DNA from: Roseovarius sp.
GTDB taxonomy: Bacteria; Pseudomonadota; Alphaproteobacteria; Rhodobacterales; Rhodobacteraceae
Direction: 5' to 3'
Length of the DNA stretch: 46,664 bases
Assembly (NCBI GenBank): GCA_029212365.1
Contig: JARGOC010000030.1
Span: 1-46,664 of the forward strand
Position 1 is the first letter of the stretch. Each line of letters starts with the position of its first letter. Under the pieces are notes generated by a model that saw only the letters and a program-made list of their open reading frames with translations, did no database searches and was not told where the DNA came from. Below, one piece after another: positions 7,241 to 15,689 of this stretch. A program made the translations under genes and the position numbers.

Positions 7241-9036
7241 TTGGTAGAAATCGGGAAATGACCAGAGTAGCGCCAAGCCCGCACAAAACGGTTATGACCC
7301 ATCAGCGTTTGATCCTTCACATGCTCAGACCACAGAGACAACAAAACACCCTTCATCCCGTCGCCTTTTGGCATTTGAATCTCCACAAGCTTTCCGCTGT
7401 CATCTTTCCACAGGGCAATGGACCGATTTTCGTCGAAATGCCCCTGTTTATTGCATCGGTCGATCAGCCCAAATGACGTGAAGGTCAAAACGGCGGAACC
7501 GGGATCATCAGCGAGATTTGCAGCATACTGCGCCGGCCACCGTGACTTGATCTGCGGACCGTCCAACAACAAGGCAAAAATCAAGTTCGGCGCTACGGCC
7601 CGCAATATCTCATGGCAGGGATCAGAGCGCGCCAACTCCTCGCAGATCAAAACGGATAAGACAGAGGCCTTACGAAACCTTTGGAAATGCAGCTCCCGAC
7701 GTCCCAGCGGAGTGTCTTCCCACCAGTTCTTGATCTTCGGGTTCAATGTAGCGCCAAGTGCGTAATTCTCAATCTGACTGCGATCCATGCGCCAACGGTG
7801 GTGCTTAGCACGACTTTGGGTCAAGCTGTGGCCTTCTTCCTGATACCAGATCCGGGTTAGAACGTGATTGCCGACTTCGTCATAGCAATTAGCGGAAGCA
7901 CCAGAAATCACAAATTCTAGGGCGGGCTCATTGTCTTTTAACCGTTCACACAGCTCGTCGAAAATTTCGTAATCTAGCGCATATTCCGGCAATACGATCC
8001 CATTCACGGTTCGTGATTGCTTCTTGGCTGACAACAGGAGTTTGACGCAACTTTCGACGAACTCATCGCGTTTTTCCTTACCTTCGATCCAAGTCTGGTC
8101 AATTTCAAAGGTTTCCCAGTCGGTTTTGTCCCTGTGCGCCTCCTCGTCCGTGATGCCGCTGGCCCCAGAAGCTGTGAAATTTGTTGCGTCCAGTTTGGCC
8201 GGCTCCGGGATCAGCAAAATATCCAGCGTTGCAGCATTTTCGTTCGGAACCGCATCCATCGGAGTTTCCCAATAGCAACGCACCTCGCCGCGGCCAGGCA
8301 ACAAGCACAGATTTCTTGTCACATTGCGCAGCGTGGCGCCAACGGCAGCCGCGCGTGCTTTTGGCATGACACAAGCAATAGTGGAATCTGCCTGCATTGC
8401 AATCGATGCCGGAGGTCTAAAAGGTTCATCATCTTCCGAAGATTTACGATAGTTTGCTTGGTAAAGAACCTCCAGCCACGCCTCCATGGCAGTTCTTTTT
8501 GCGCTGTCAGCTTTCCGAAATTGTCCGTCAAAGACGCCGTCACATGCCAAATCCGACAACACGACCAATTTGAACGCCGCTGACCACCAATCCGGAGGGC
8601 CCTCCCCGTTCGTCGCATGGCGTCCAGGTGTGACGGTTTCATCCCAGTTGTCGATTAGGACACCCCAGAGCTCCAAAACGGCATCAGGAAACGGGTATTC
8701 TCCATCAAACTCCGGATCACACCACTTCTTTGCCTCTTGGGTCAGAGTTTCTCTGGTTTCTGGAGTAATTGTAAATCGGCCCCCTCTAGTATCGACACCG
8801 TGTGGGCTTGGGTCAAAGAAAGGCACCACACCCCCAATTTTGCAAAGGTAGCCAGCAGCGGCAAATGTATCTGTCGGCAGAATCGGAGGAATGACCCACG
8901 AGGCCTGAGTGGTGTCTATCGGTTCGCCCGCGACCGTAGCCGGTAGTCCCACAGGTTGGGTTCCCAGCGGCAAAATTGTGCTTAGCGCATGGCCAACGGT
9001 GTGCCGAAAGGCGCTACTATCGCTATTGTCATTCAT
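7237..9036 (-). CDS. Large nitrilase-superfamily (C-N hydrolase) protein
   Basis: A 599-residue protein whose C-terminal part shows the nitrilase Glu-Lys-Cys triad in order: 'GIVLPEYAL' (Glu351), 'RAKHHRW' (Lys411) and 'SVLICEELAR' (Cys465), each preceded by the expected hydrophobic strand. Typical nitrilases have about 300 residues, so the first ~260 residues are an extra region without a fold I recognise. Members hydrolyse amides or nitriles; the substrate here is unknown. Nitrilase domains are known as fused partners in some phage-defence proteins (for example certain reverse-transcriptase systems), and the neighbours here are conflict-type genes, so a defence role is plausible but unproven. 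The Met at 9036 is preferred over the longer start at 9114, which has an odd Cys-rich N-terminus; the ribosome binding site is weak. Confidence 0.7.
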   Translation of the reverse strand: MNDNSDSSAFRHTVGHALSTILPLGTQPVGLPATVAGEPIDTTQASWVIPPILPTDTFAAAGYLCKIGGVVPFFDPSPHGVDTRGGRFTITPETRETLTQEAKKWCDPEFDGEYPFPDAVLELWGVLIDNWDETVTPGRHATNGEGPPDWWSAAFKLVVLSDLACDGVFDGQFRKADSAKRTAMEAWLEVLYQANYRKSSEDDEPFRPPASIAMQADSTIACVMPKARAAAVGATLRNVTRNLCLLPGRGEVRCYWETPMDAVPNENAATLDILLIPEPAKLDATNFTASGASGITDEEAHRDKTDWETFEIDQTWIEGKEKRDEFVESCVKLLLSAKKQSRTVNGIVLPEYALDYEIFDELCERLKDNEPALEFVISGASANCYDEVGNHVLTRIWYQEEGHSLTQSRAKHHRWRMDRSQIENYALGATLNPKIKNWWEDTPLGRRELHFQRFRKASVLSVLICEELARSDPCHEILRAVAPNLIFALLLDGPQIKSRWPAQYAANLADDPGSAVLTFTSFGLIDRCNKQGHFDENRSIALWKDDSGKLVEIQMPKGDGMKGVLLSLWSEHVKDQTLMGHNRFVRAWRYSGHFPISTK

Positions 9037-9369
9037 TTTTATTGGAAACTGCCCGTTTGTGATGCACTTAATATAATAGCGAAGCATACAACCCTTGTTG
9101 TGTTGGCACAACAAACGGCATGTGCTACTAAAGGAGATTGTTTTGAAAGTGAAATTTACCTGTGTGCACCGTTGTCATACCTGCTATGTGTAGGAAATTC
9201 CACAAAAGGCCTTACTTTTGAACGCCCTGCGCCTTATGTGTTGGGTAGGATTTAGCGTGCTACAAAGGCAGTATACGTTGACGATTCTCTGTGCTAGTGT
9301 CCCTGAAAAGAACAATGTAGGGCAATGGCTTACGATGAGGAACTCGTCCAATGAGCCAAGGAACTGAAT

Positions 9370-9582
9370 ATGCCAAGACGTGAATCAACAGCGCTTCGTG
9401 CAACTGAAAGTGCATGGGCCAATCGAACTTCCCAGAATTCGGAAGAAACGCTTGTGGCGACCTTTGCCAAGCTTACTGCTGCCGTATCGCGGCAGAATAC
9501 CGGGGAAACCAGACAGCTATCAGCTCAAGAACGCTCCGCTGTGAGAACGGCTGTTTCCGGATTGGCAGAAGCCTCAAGCTAA
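9370..9582 (+). CDS. Small hypothetical protein
   Basis: A 70-residue hydrophilic, Ala/Thr/Ser/Arg-rich protein without membrane segments or a motif I recognise. The case for a real gene is an AAGGAA element eight bases before the ATG and a free-standing position with no competing frame. It could instead be chance; a family search would decide. Confidence 0.4.
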   Translation: MPRRESTALRATESAWANRTSQNSEETLVATFAKLTAAVSRQNTGETRQLSAQERSAVRTAVSGLAEASS

Positions 9583-10110
9583 GTTTTTCTAGGATCTAGC
9601 CCGTTTTTGAATAAACGATAGTGCCAAGGTAAAACTGCGGCAATCGCTCTTTCGCTCTGCCTTCGCAGGATACGCTATCCATGCAAGGTAACTTGATGCG
9701 CACAGTCCGTCGTCAAAGCTTTCGGAGCGCGTCTGTTGCTTTGCAGCTGAGCTTCTGGGTCGCTTCACTCTTGAGTTGAGGTCGCAGCGAATAGGTATTG
9801 TAATCGGCCTTCTGGATTCTGTTGACCTTCATCTCCTCTCATTTTCAGGACCTTAGCAACACCTTCGTGATAGGATGCGCCGTTATCTGATTGCTCTAGC
9901 TTGTGTGGTATTTGTAGTTACGACCCTCGCCCTACTCACCGTCTACAACCGTCCGTACTCATTAAGACGGGCACATATCTAGGCACAAAACCAACACGCA
10001 GGCACCGCTCGACTGAGAAGTTATTTGCCCTCTTTCACCAAACCAAAATATGTTTCGTGACGTCCAAGTCAAACTCGTCGTATAGAGCAGGCAAGGGATA
10101 GGGGGATTCC
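9583..10110. other. Gene-poor 0.5-kb stretch
   Basis: I see no protein family, RNA gene or strong terminator in this stretch. It contains a short open frame (9901-10101) with no domain. It probably holds the promoter of the operon starting at 10111. No clear -35/-10 pair stands out. Confidence 0.4.
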
Positions 10111-10881
10111 ATGAATTACTATCAAGACGAAGAGCTCAAAGAAGGTGCCAACCAGAGTTCTATAGCCGAACAAACCCTAATCTGTTGGACACGTATGCAA
10201 ACTGAAGCAGGACAGCCATTAGCTAAGATTGTACATCGCAAAAATTTGGAACGGCAAGGCAACGGAGGGTTATTCTTCTGGGGAGTTGGAAATCCTCCCG
10301 CACAAGCAACAAGGTCAATTGCCGCCATCAGAGACAGTATCAAAGTTGTGTTCTCAAAGATGAAGTCCAAACCGAAGAAGGTCGATACGCAACCTTCTCA
10401 AACGTTTGTTTGGAGGACATATATTGATACATCTGGAGCTGAGCGACACCTGCCAGACAACACACTTGTCACAAGCCGTGGAAGCCAACGTGGAAAACCA
10501 AAAAAGGTACATTATGCGCTCATGTGTCATTCTGAGAGCTCGTTAGAACTCGGCGCAGGAAAACCATTTGTTCCTTCCAACTACCGAAATTTCACCCCGA
10601 CGGCCGGACAGGTTGGAAACAGTCAAGTAACAGCGCTTCTGCAACAGGTTGCAGATAAAACTGAGCCAGAAGGGTACTATGAGGACATTACGGCAAACCT
10701 GACAGGAAGTTTCTGGGTTAAACTTTCTGATCCAAGACGCTTAGATCAGGACGAAATTGATGAGTGTAACCAGTTCGACTCTAATCATTTGAGTGATTGG
10801 TCCGAACTAGTCACCCGGTTGCGCCAAGGCCCCACAGTAGATTTCTCTGAGACTAGTGCTCAAAAAACGTTGGTGTTCTAG
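10111..10881 (+). CDS. Unknown protein, first gene of an ImmA/IrrE-PIN operon
   Basis: A 256-residue cytoplasmic protein without signal or membrane segments. I do not recognise the family. Notable blocks are 'NGGLFFWGVGNPP' (residues about 51-63), a Lys-rich 'KMKSKPKK', 'FVWRTYID' with following 'HLPDNTLVTSRG', and 'VHYALMCHS'. The mixed pattern of short strands and conserved-looking Trp/His/Cys residues suggests a globular enzyme or binding domain. The next gene starts 24 bases after the stop and the third overlaps the second, so the three are very probably one operon. The gene starts soon after an AT-rich lead with GGGGG upstream. Confidence 0.7.
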   Translation: MNYYQDEELKEGANQSSIAEQTLICWTRMQTEAGQPLAKIVHRKNLERQGNGGLFFWGVGNPPAQATRSIAAIRDSIKVVFSKMKSKPKKVDTQPSQTFVWRTYIDTSGAERHLPDNTLVTSRGSQRGKPKKVHYALMCHSESSLELGAGKPFVPSNYRNFTPTAGQVGNSQVTALLQQVADKTEPEGYYEDITANLTGSFWVKLSDPRRLDQDEIDECNQFDSNHLSDWSELVTRLRQGPTVDFSETSAQKTLVF

Positions 10882-10905
10882 CGAATATTCCAGTTAATCG
10901 ACCTG

Positions 10906-11916
10906 ATGCAAACCCATTTCGGTTCCAAGGTGGATAACGACACAAAGAAACTCTTTCAACGCCTCCGGGATTCCGGGCTCAGTGATGCCGCTATTAAGGC
11001 GGCATGGCCAGCTTGGTGGACGGATGAGGCCAAAGATGATCGTTCAGCACAAGCCGACTTGAGATTCACGCTTTCCCGCCGGTTAGGTGTAGCGCCAGAA
11101 CCTCTTCTAGGTGACCGCGTTGAATTTGTTTGGCATGATGAGGCTCGTTTCAAGAGCCTCGGACATGATGGCGACATCGAACGCTCAATACTCACGTCTT
11201 TTGGGATTTCGATTGGACGGCTACTCATTCGTGCGACACCTAGCAATCCTGACTTCAGAGCTTTTGCTGCATCGGAGGTGCGATTAGCCATTCTTTCAAG
11301 TCAGCCATTCGTAGACCTACCAAGCTTACTGTCGTTTTGCTGGGGTTTAGGGATACCAGTAGTACATCTTCGTGTATTTCCCCTAGCCGCAAAGTACATG
11401 CATGCGATGGTTGTCCAAGACGGTGATAGGTTCGCGGTATTGCTAGGAAAAGACGCGAAATTCCCGTCACCTGTAGCATTTACTTTGGCTCACGAACTTG
11501 GCCACATCGCGCTTGGTCACTTTGCCGATGCTCCAGCGATTGTTGACATGGACGACCACGGCCAGGCGGTGGATGACCCTGACGAACTGGAAGCAGACGC
11601 TTATGCTTTGGAATTATTGACTGGAAGCAGCGAGCTGAGTGTCACTACAAACATTGATAATTTCAGCGCACGGAGCCTTGCAGCAGCGGTGCTTGAAGCT
11701 GGGCCACCAAGGGGGATAGAGCCAGGAACGCTTGCCCTTTGCTTGGCACACCGAACAGGGAAATGGCCCGTAGCCATGGCCGCTCTAAACCATATCTATA
11801 ATAAGCAACGAGACGTTTGGTCGTTTGTAAATGGGTTGGCACTCAAGCAGATCCAAGAAGAACGTATTTCGTCAGATTCTTGGTCGTACTTGATGAATGT
11901 ATTGCACGATGAATGA
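10906..11916 (+). CDS. ImmA/IrrE-family zinc metallopeptidase
   Basis: A 336-residue COG2856 peptidase. The active site is 'AHELGHIALGH' (HELGH at 196-200) and 'DELEADAYALELL' (Glu near 229 as third zinc ligand). The N-terminal ~140 residues precede the peptidase; part of it (about 15-65) is helical and could be a DNA- or partner-binding domain, but it is not a clear XRE helix-turn-helix. Family members cleave a cognate repressor or antitoxin. Here the likely partners are the flanking unknown protein and the PIN-like protein, whose start codon overlaps this stop (ATGAATGA). It is the second COG2856 protein in the island. Confidence 0.85.
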   Translation: MQTHFGSKVDNDTKKLFQRLRDSGLSDAAIKAAWPAWWTDEAKDDRSAQADLRFTLSRRLGVAPEPLLGDRVEFVWHDEARFKSLGHDGDIERSILTSFGISIGRLLIRATPSNPDFRAFAASEVRLAILSSQPFVDLPSLLSFCWGLGIPVVHLRVFPLAAKYMHAMVVQDGDRFAVLLGKDAKFPSPVAFTLAHELGHIALGHFADAPAIVDMDDHGQAVDDPDELEADAYALELLTGSSELSVTTNIDNFSARSLAAAVLEAGPPRGIEPGTLALCLAHRTGKWPVAMAALNHIYNKQRDVWSFVNGLALKQIQEERISSDSWSYLMNVLHDE

Positions 11917-12583
11917 GCGAAGTCTCGTCCTTTTAGACAACGATCTCCTACTTAAGGCAGCTGCTTACTCGCTTTCGGGTTCGTCTAAGAGCATCTTTGA
12001 TACCAATACCCTTGATTGCCAAATCTTAAGCTCAGCTAAATATGTTCTGCCGCAGTTGTTAGCAACAAAACGCGCGTTTACAGAACTAAACAAGGTAAAA
12101 TCCGAGCTAGAAGTGTTGCTTAGCAGTTTTGTTGAGCTTGATTTGAGTGATGCTGAACTTCAAGCTGCCGCGGCCTTAGAACAACTTGCAATTCGCAACA
12201 GCTTAGAGCTCGATGCCGGCGAAAGCCAGTTACTGGCGGTGAGAATAACGAGGGGCCAAGGGCTTCTAGTGACCGGTGACAAGCGTGCAATATCAGCAAT
12301 CGAACTTCTTTTTGACCATGTGGAAATTCCAGAACAGTTTGTGGCGTGCCTTGAGCAATTTATGATCTCCATTCTTCAACAGGAGGAGTTTCAAGAAGTG
12401 CGGGCGAAGGTCTGCGCCAATGCGACAGCTGACAAAGCTGTCGCAATCTGTTTCTTATGCAACAGCTCCCACACAGGTGAAGCTGATGTTGTTGAGGCTC
12501 TAAACAGCTACATTGCGCATTTGCGAAAATCCGCGGCAAGAGTTCTTACTGAAGATACCAGCATATTAGCCGCTGTTCCTTAA
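11909..12583 (+). CDS. PIN-like protein, possible nuclease partner of the ImmA/IrrE peptidase
   Basis: A 224-residue protein with a PIN-like pattern in residues 1-150: 'LVLLDNDLLLKAAAY' (Asp10/Asp12), 'LDAGESQLLAV' (Asp102/Glu105) and 'LLVTGDKRAISAI' (Asp124). The spacing of three acidic clusters with hydrophobic strands fits the metal-binding PIN core, a fold used by many toxin ribonucleases. The C-terminal ~70 residues are helical and of unknown role. The gene overlaps the peptidase stop by eight bases, so translation is probably coupled. Its last 18 bases overlap the convergent gene ending at 12566. Confidence 0.65.
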   Translation: MNERSLVLLDNDLLLKAAAYSLSGSSKSIFDTNTLDCQILSSAKYVLPQLLATKRAFTELNKVKSELEVLLSSFVELDLSDAELQAAAALEQLAIRNSLELDAGESQLLAVRITRGQGLLVTGDKRAISAIELLFDHVEIPEQFVACLEQFMISILQQEEFQEVRAKVCANATADKAVAICFLCNSSHTGEADVVEALNSYIAHLRKSAARVLTEDTSILAAVP

Positions 12584-13147
12584 GAAAACAGCGTAGGGCT
12601 TCTCCATCTCTGCCACCAGATTTATGTCCACTTCCTTGATGTCTTCCTCGTTGGACAATTCGGGGTGCTCGAGCACTTCTAAGCAAGCTTTATCAACCTG
12701 CCCCCGAATATACCTACTGCCAAGTCGACCGGCATTCGGGCCAACGGGAACACGAGTTTGGTTCAGAGACAGCTTATGCTCTTCTGTCGAAAGCGACTTA
12801 AGTACCAGCGCGAAGCGCGAACCTAGAACATTGATCTCATCAGGAATTTTTTTCCATACTATACCATCTGACGAGTACTCCTCAGCTCTCACTTGCTCAG
12901 CAAAGTGCCGCGAGTTCATTTCTTCCATCACCAGGTGAATGGGCTTGTCCTGCTGTTCAAAAATATCCGCGAACGGCTGGACCATGGTGCGTGGATGGCA
13001 GGTATTGCCACCATACCCCCATAGCGAAAAACCTGCGTCATCGATTTCCTTCGACTTGCGACTAATTATATCCGCGAGGCCTTCTTTTGCGTGTGTGCCC
13101 ACTTTCATAAACAGGACGCCCGATCCGGGCCGGATAATCTTTGTCAT
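12566..13147 (-). CDS. Unknown protein paired with an NPPW methyltransferase-like enzyme
   Basis: A 193-residue protein I cannot assign. It begins 'MTKIIRPGSGVLFMKVGTHA', has a conserved-looking 'LWGYGGNTCHP' near residues 43-53, and an 'LNQTRVPVGP' segment near 126-138. There are no membrane segments. The start overlaps the end of the upstream methyltransferase-like gene by four bases (ATGA), so the two are translationally coupled and probably act together. The 3' end overlaps the convergent PIN-like gene by 18 bases. The Gly-rich/His/Cys motif hints at a ligand or metal site, but that is a guess. Confidence 0.7.
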   Translation of the reverse strand: MTKIIRPGSGVLFMKVGTHAKEGLADIISRKSKEIDDAGFSLWGYGGNTCHPRTMVQPFADIFEQQDKPIHLVMEEMNSRHFAEQVRAEEYSSDGIVWKKIPDEINVLGSRFALVLKSLSTEEHKLSLNQTRVPVGPNAGRLGSRYIRGQVDKACLEVLEHPELSNEEDIKEVDINLVAEMEKPYAVFLRNSG

Positions 13148-13980
13148 GGCATCTTCTCCAGCAATTCATATTCATATTCATCGTCATGAGCGCGGCCATA
13201 GTCGACCCGTTTTCGTTCACGCACATATCTTACCCGAGGAGAGTTCGACCTGCCGTAGAAGTTCTCAAGTCTAGTCACGTCGGTGATAGCTTCGCTCGGA
13301 AATATTGGGACTTCAGCCCCAGGAACTGAAGTTACAACAAGGTTGCACGATAGCAATTCTGGATTATCATCCAAATGGTATTGGTGAAGTTTTGGCATCA
13401 TTCGCGACACGAAAAAGTTTCGTTCCGAAGCATACTTTTGGACACTTGCCAGCACTTGCTTCGGCCAAGCCAACTCATCATCGTCAGCGATAACAATCAT
13501 CCCATCCCCTTCATAAGCAACTGCCTCAATGCCTCGTTGGACAAATATATTAACGCTTTCGCCGTTGTTAGATGCCCCCCAAGGGGGGTTTGTGTAAAAG
13601 CAGTCAAACTTCGAAGTATCTGGAAAACTGTCCAAACAATTATAGAGCTGAGCATCCAAGTTCTCGAGGCGCTCCTTGTCTGCGAACCTCTTTACAGCCT
13701 TAACCACCCGCTCATCGAAATCGAATACAGTAATCTTTGATGGGCCATAATCCACTATTCCTCGATGCTTCAAGTAAGCCACACAAACACTGATTGCGTC
13801 GCCATCGCCGACAAATGCAAGCCTCTTACCATCTGCCCAGTTTGATACGATTTCACTCTGCAAAACCATGTCTCCGGCCTTCATATGGATCTGATCAAAC
13901 TCTCGTAGTGGTCGCGGGCGATTCTGAATTACGTCTGAAATAGCGTTAATTGCTTCTCTTAAATCAACTTGGGTTCTCAA
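13144..13980 (-). CDS. BpsA-like/NPPW SAM-dependent transferase
   Basis: A 278-residue Rossmann-fold enzyme. 'RLAFVGDGDAISVCVAYL' (54-70) is the glycine-rich cofactor loop, 'ITVFDFDERVVKAV' (83-96) is motif II with its acidic residue, and 'FDCFYTNPPWGASNNG' (125-140) contains NPPWG, the catalytic motif of amino-methylating enzymes. The overall pattern, GDxD loop plus FDxDER, recalls the branched-chain polyamine synthase (BpsA) family, which moves aminopropyl groups, but NPPW points to N-methylation of a base or amino acid. The substrate therefore cannot be read from sequence. It is the first gene of a two-gene operon with the 193-residue unknown. Confidence 0.75.
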   Translation of the reverse strand: MRTQVDLREAINAISDVIQNRPRPLREFDQIHMKAGDMVLQSEIVSNWADGKRLAFVGDGDAISVCVAYLKHRGIVDYGPSKITVFDFDERVVKAVKRFADKERLENLDAQLYNCLDSFPDTSKFDCFYTNPPWGASNNGESVNIFVQRGIEAVAYEGDGMIVIADDDELAWPKQVLASVQKYASERNFFVSRMMPKLHQYHLDDNPELLSCNLVVTSVPGAEVPIFPSEAITDVTRLENFYGRSNSPRVRYVRERKRVDYGRAHDDEYEYELLEKMP

Positions 13981-14011
13981 AATTCCACCTCACAACACGT
14001 GCAACTACAAC

Positions 14012-14200
14012 CTAGGCAGGATTCACTCTTTTCGCTAGTACCCGAGTGATTGTTTCGGTCGGAACACCAGTGTCAAAGTGGTAAACTGGACAATCACTAA
14101 CCAGGCCGTACGTAAACCCAGCAGAACTTTGGCGATTTGTCTTGTGTTCTGCTTCTTGCACGGTGACGTGTTTACGTCCCCCGCTATGATCTAGCGGCAT
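14012..14200 (-). CDS. Possible small coupled protein after scpB
   Basis: A 62-codon frame whose ATG overlaps the stop of the first scpB copy (TAATG). I recognise no domain in the product. The second scpB copy (33379-33969) lacks any such follower, and the start lies on a short palindrome that may mark a junction, so this may be chance translation into flanking DNA. Confidence 0.25.
   Translation of the reverse strand: MPLDHSGGRKHVTVQEAEHKTNRQSSAGFTYGLVSDCPVYHFDTGVPTETITRVLAKRVNPA
14181..14197. repeat. Short palindrome CCGCTA-N5-TAGCGG
   Basis: A perfect 6-bp inverted repeat with a five-base centre lies just past the end of the first scpB copy. On the minus strand it is entered through AATGCCGC, which resembles the AATGCCGC at the break in the ardC-like gene at the right edge. 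It could be a recombination site or junction, or a weak terminator. Confidence 0.3.
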
Positions 14201-14799
14201 TAATCATCTATGCTGCTCACCCCCGCATCGTCCAGCTGCTCTCGATCTGGCAGATCGCGCAAGCTTTGCAGATCAAACGCTACGAGGAACTTCTCCGTTG
14301 TCACAAACGTATAGGGCGCACCACGACGCGGACTGCGCGGGCCGGTCGCGATGAGATCCCGCGCATGCAGCCGCCCTATCAAGTCACGGCTGATCTCTTT
14401 ACCAAAAATGTCCTTCAGCCCATCGCGGGTAATCGGCTGGTTGTAGGCCACGGCCGCCAGAACGGCGACATCGAACTCGCGTAAATCCAAATCCTGTCCG
14501 CCCACATCCGCCGCAGCGCGGATCACAGCGGCATAGGCCGGGCGCGTCCGCAGCATCCACCCCCCAGCAACGGCCGCAACCTCATAGGGTCGGTCGGCCA
14601 CATCCGCGATGAGATCTTCAATCAACAGATCAACTGAAGCCCCCCGCCCCACGACACGGGCCAAGTCTTCGCGCGGGACCGGCGAAGCACTTGCAAACAG
14701 CACCACCTCGATCCGGCGCATCCATTCGCGCCAACGCAGTTCAGGCGGCAGGTCTTCCAGCTCGCGGTCGATATCTGCATCAGGCCGGTCCTTTGCCAT
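14200..14799 (-). CDS. scpB: ScpB-family protein, copy 1
   Basis: A 199-residue member of the ScpB (SMC-Scp 'kite') family, close to the usual length. It begins its first winged-helix domain at 'RIEVVLFASASPVPREDLARVVG' and its second at 'VLAAVAYNQPITRDGLKDIFGKEIS'. It ends with the family's 'APYTFVTTEKFLVAFDLQSLRDLPD'. ScpB dimers bind the kleisin ScpA and regulate SMC DNA loading. No scpA is present here. The partner gene immediately upstream is DUF1403 (stop three bases before this ATG), and before the transposon arrived an SMC/Rad50-like ATPase gene was probably upstream too. A plasmid-borne paralogue probably serves a dedicated complex and not the chromosomal condensin. Confidence 0.88.
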   Translation of the reverse strand: MAKDRPDADIDRELEDLPPELRWREWMRRIEVVLFASASPVPREDLARVVGRGASVDLLIEDLIADVADRPYEVAAVAGGWMLRTRPAYAAVIRAAADVGGQDLDLREFDVAVLAAVAYNQPITRDGLKDIFGKEISRDLIGRLHARDLIATGPRSPRRGAPYTFVTTEKFLVAFDLQSLRDLPDREQLDDAGVSSIDD

Positions 14800-14802
14800 A
14801 TA

Positions 14803-15600
14803 TCAGACCCCGTAAAGCCGGAACGTGTCGCGCCCGGTCAATTCCCGCACCACGCCCAGATCTACCAACCGATCACAGAACCGACGCGCGGCGCGGTCAG
14901 ACATGCCGGTGCGACCAGTGCGAGCGACACCGGCGGTCGGGTCGGTCAAAGTGATTGCAGGCGACAGCGCATCTTTCGACAGGAATAGCGCGACCGCGTC
15001 CGCTGCCCCCTTCGCCCGCAGTTTTGGAATGACGGCCTGCAGGCGCGCTGCGCGACGGGTCAGATCAGCCGCGATCGGAAGTGTCGCACCGATCGAAGAG
15101 ATAAGCGCTTTGTGGCAGGACAGTTGCAGATCCCTGCCTTGCACGCGCAGATCGCGCGATTTCAACTCGGTCGCCAGAAGCGGCAGAACGTGGGTCCATC
15201 CCAAAGACTGTGCCAAGACGGCATCGGCAACGATCAAGGCCATGACCTCCTCACGCGGATGCGCCGCCAGAACCACTTCCATAATAGTCGCGGCGCGCAT
15301 GACCGGCCCACCCCGCCCCGTATCCAACCACGTGGCAATCTGTTCAGCGGTTACGGAAGGCAAAACGCGCTGCAGCGCCTTCACCGAGATGGGTCGTGCG
15401 GCCGCCCGCTGCCATTGCAGAAAGATCGCCCCCGCAGGACCTGGCTGATCGCCCGGTCGCAACAGATGCACTGCGTCCCGAAGCTCCCCGGCCCTTACGG
15501 GTCGACCCAACAGACGCATGCAGGCCTCTGACGCGGTCAGGCTCAGCCTGTCGCGCAACAAGGCGTGGGGGACATCCGCGCGACCCACCACAAGTGTCAC
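14803..15600 (-). pseudogene. DUF1403 family protein, N-terminally truncated by transposon
   Basis: This 265-codon frame matches the intact DUF1403 copy at 33972-34856 from its residue 46 onward ('LVVGRADVPHALLRDRL' against 'LVLERADVPHALLRDRL'). The first ~45 residues are lost. The apparent GTG start lies inside the transposon's terminal repeat, whose end is at 15595, so a hybrid protein could still be made. The body is helical, with 'LRDAVHLLRPGDQPGPAG' as a conserved block. The C-terminus ('MSDRAARRFCDRLVDLGVV', then 'RELTGRDTFRLYGV') looks like a winged helix. Function is unknown. The tight pairing with ScpB in both copies suggests a joint complex, perhaps with DUF1403 in a kleisin-like role (inference). 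Confidence 0.8.
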
Positions 15601-15664
15601 TGTACCCTAATTAATCAGATTCTGCGGTTTCAGGGCATTTTGGAGCAATTCTGTACCCTTAATT
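15601..15664. repeat. Left-end transposase binding sites of transposon 1
   Basis: Two direct copies of TGTACCC(T)TAATT occur here, at 15601-15613 and 15652-15664, spaced 51 bp. They match the right-end copies in inverted orientation. Such arrays are bound by TnsB/TniA-type transposases. Confidence 0.75.
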
Positions 15665-15689
15665 GCAATATATCCACAGGCTGCTCGCT

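Noticed and set aside
9121..9190. Very short Cys-rich peptide frame (TTG start with AAAGGAG upstream, 'KVKFTCVHRCHTCYV')
   Set aside because: Sixteen codons with a TTG start is too little to support a gene, though the ribosome binding site is good.
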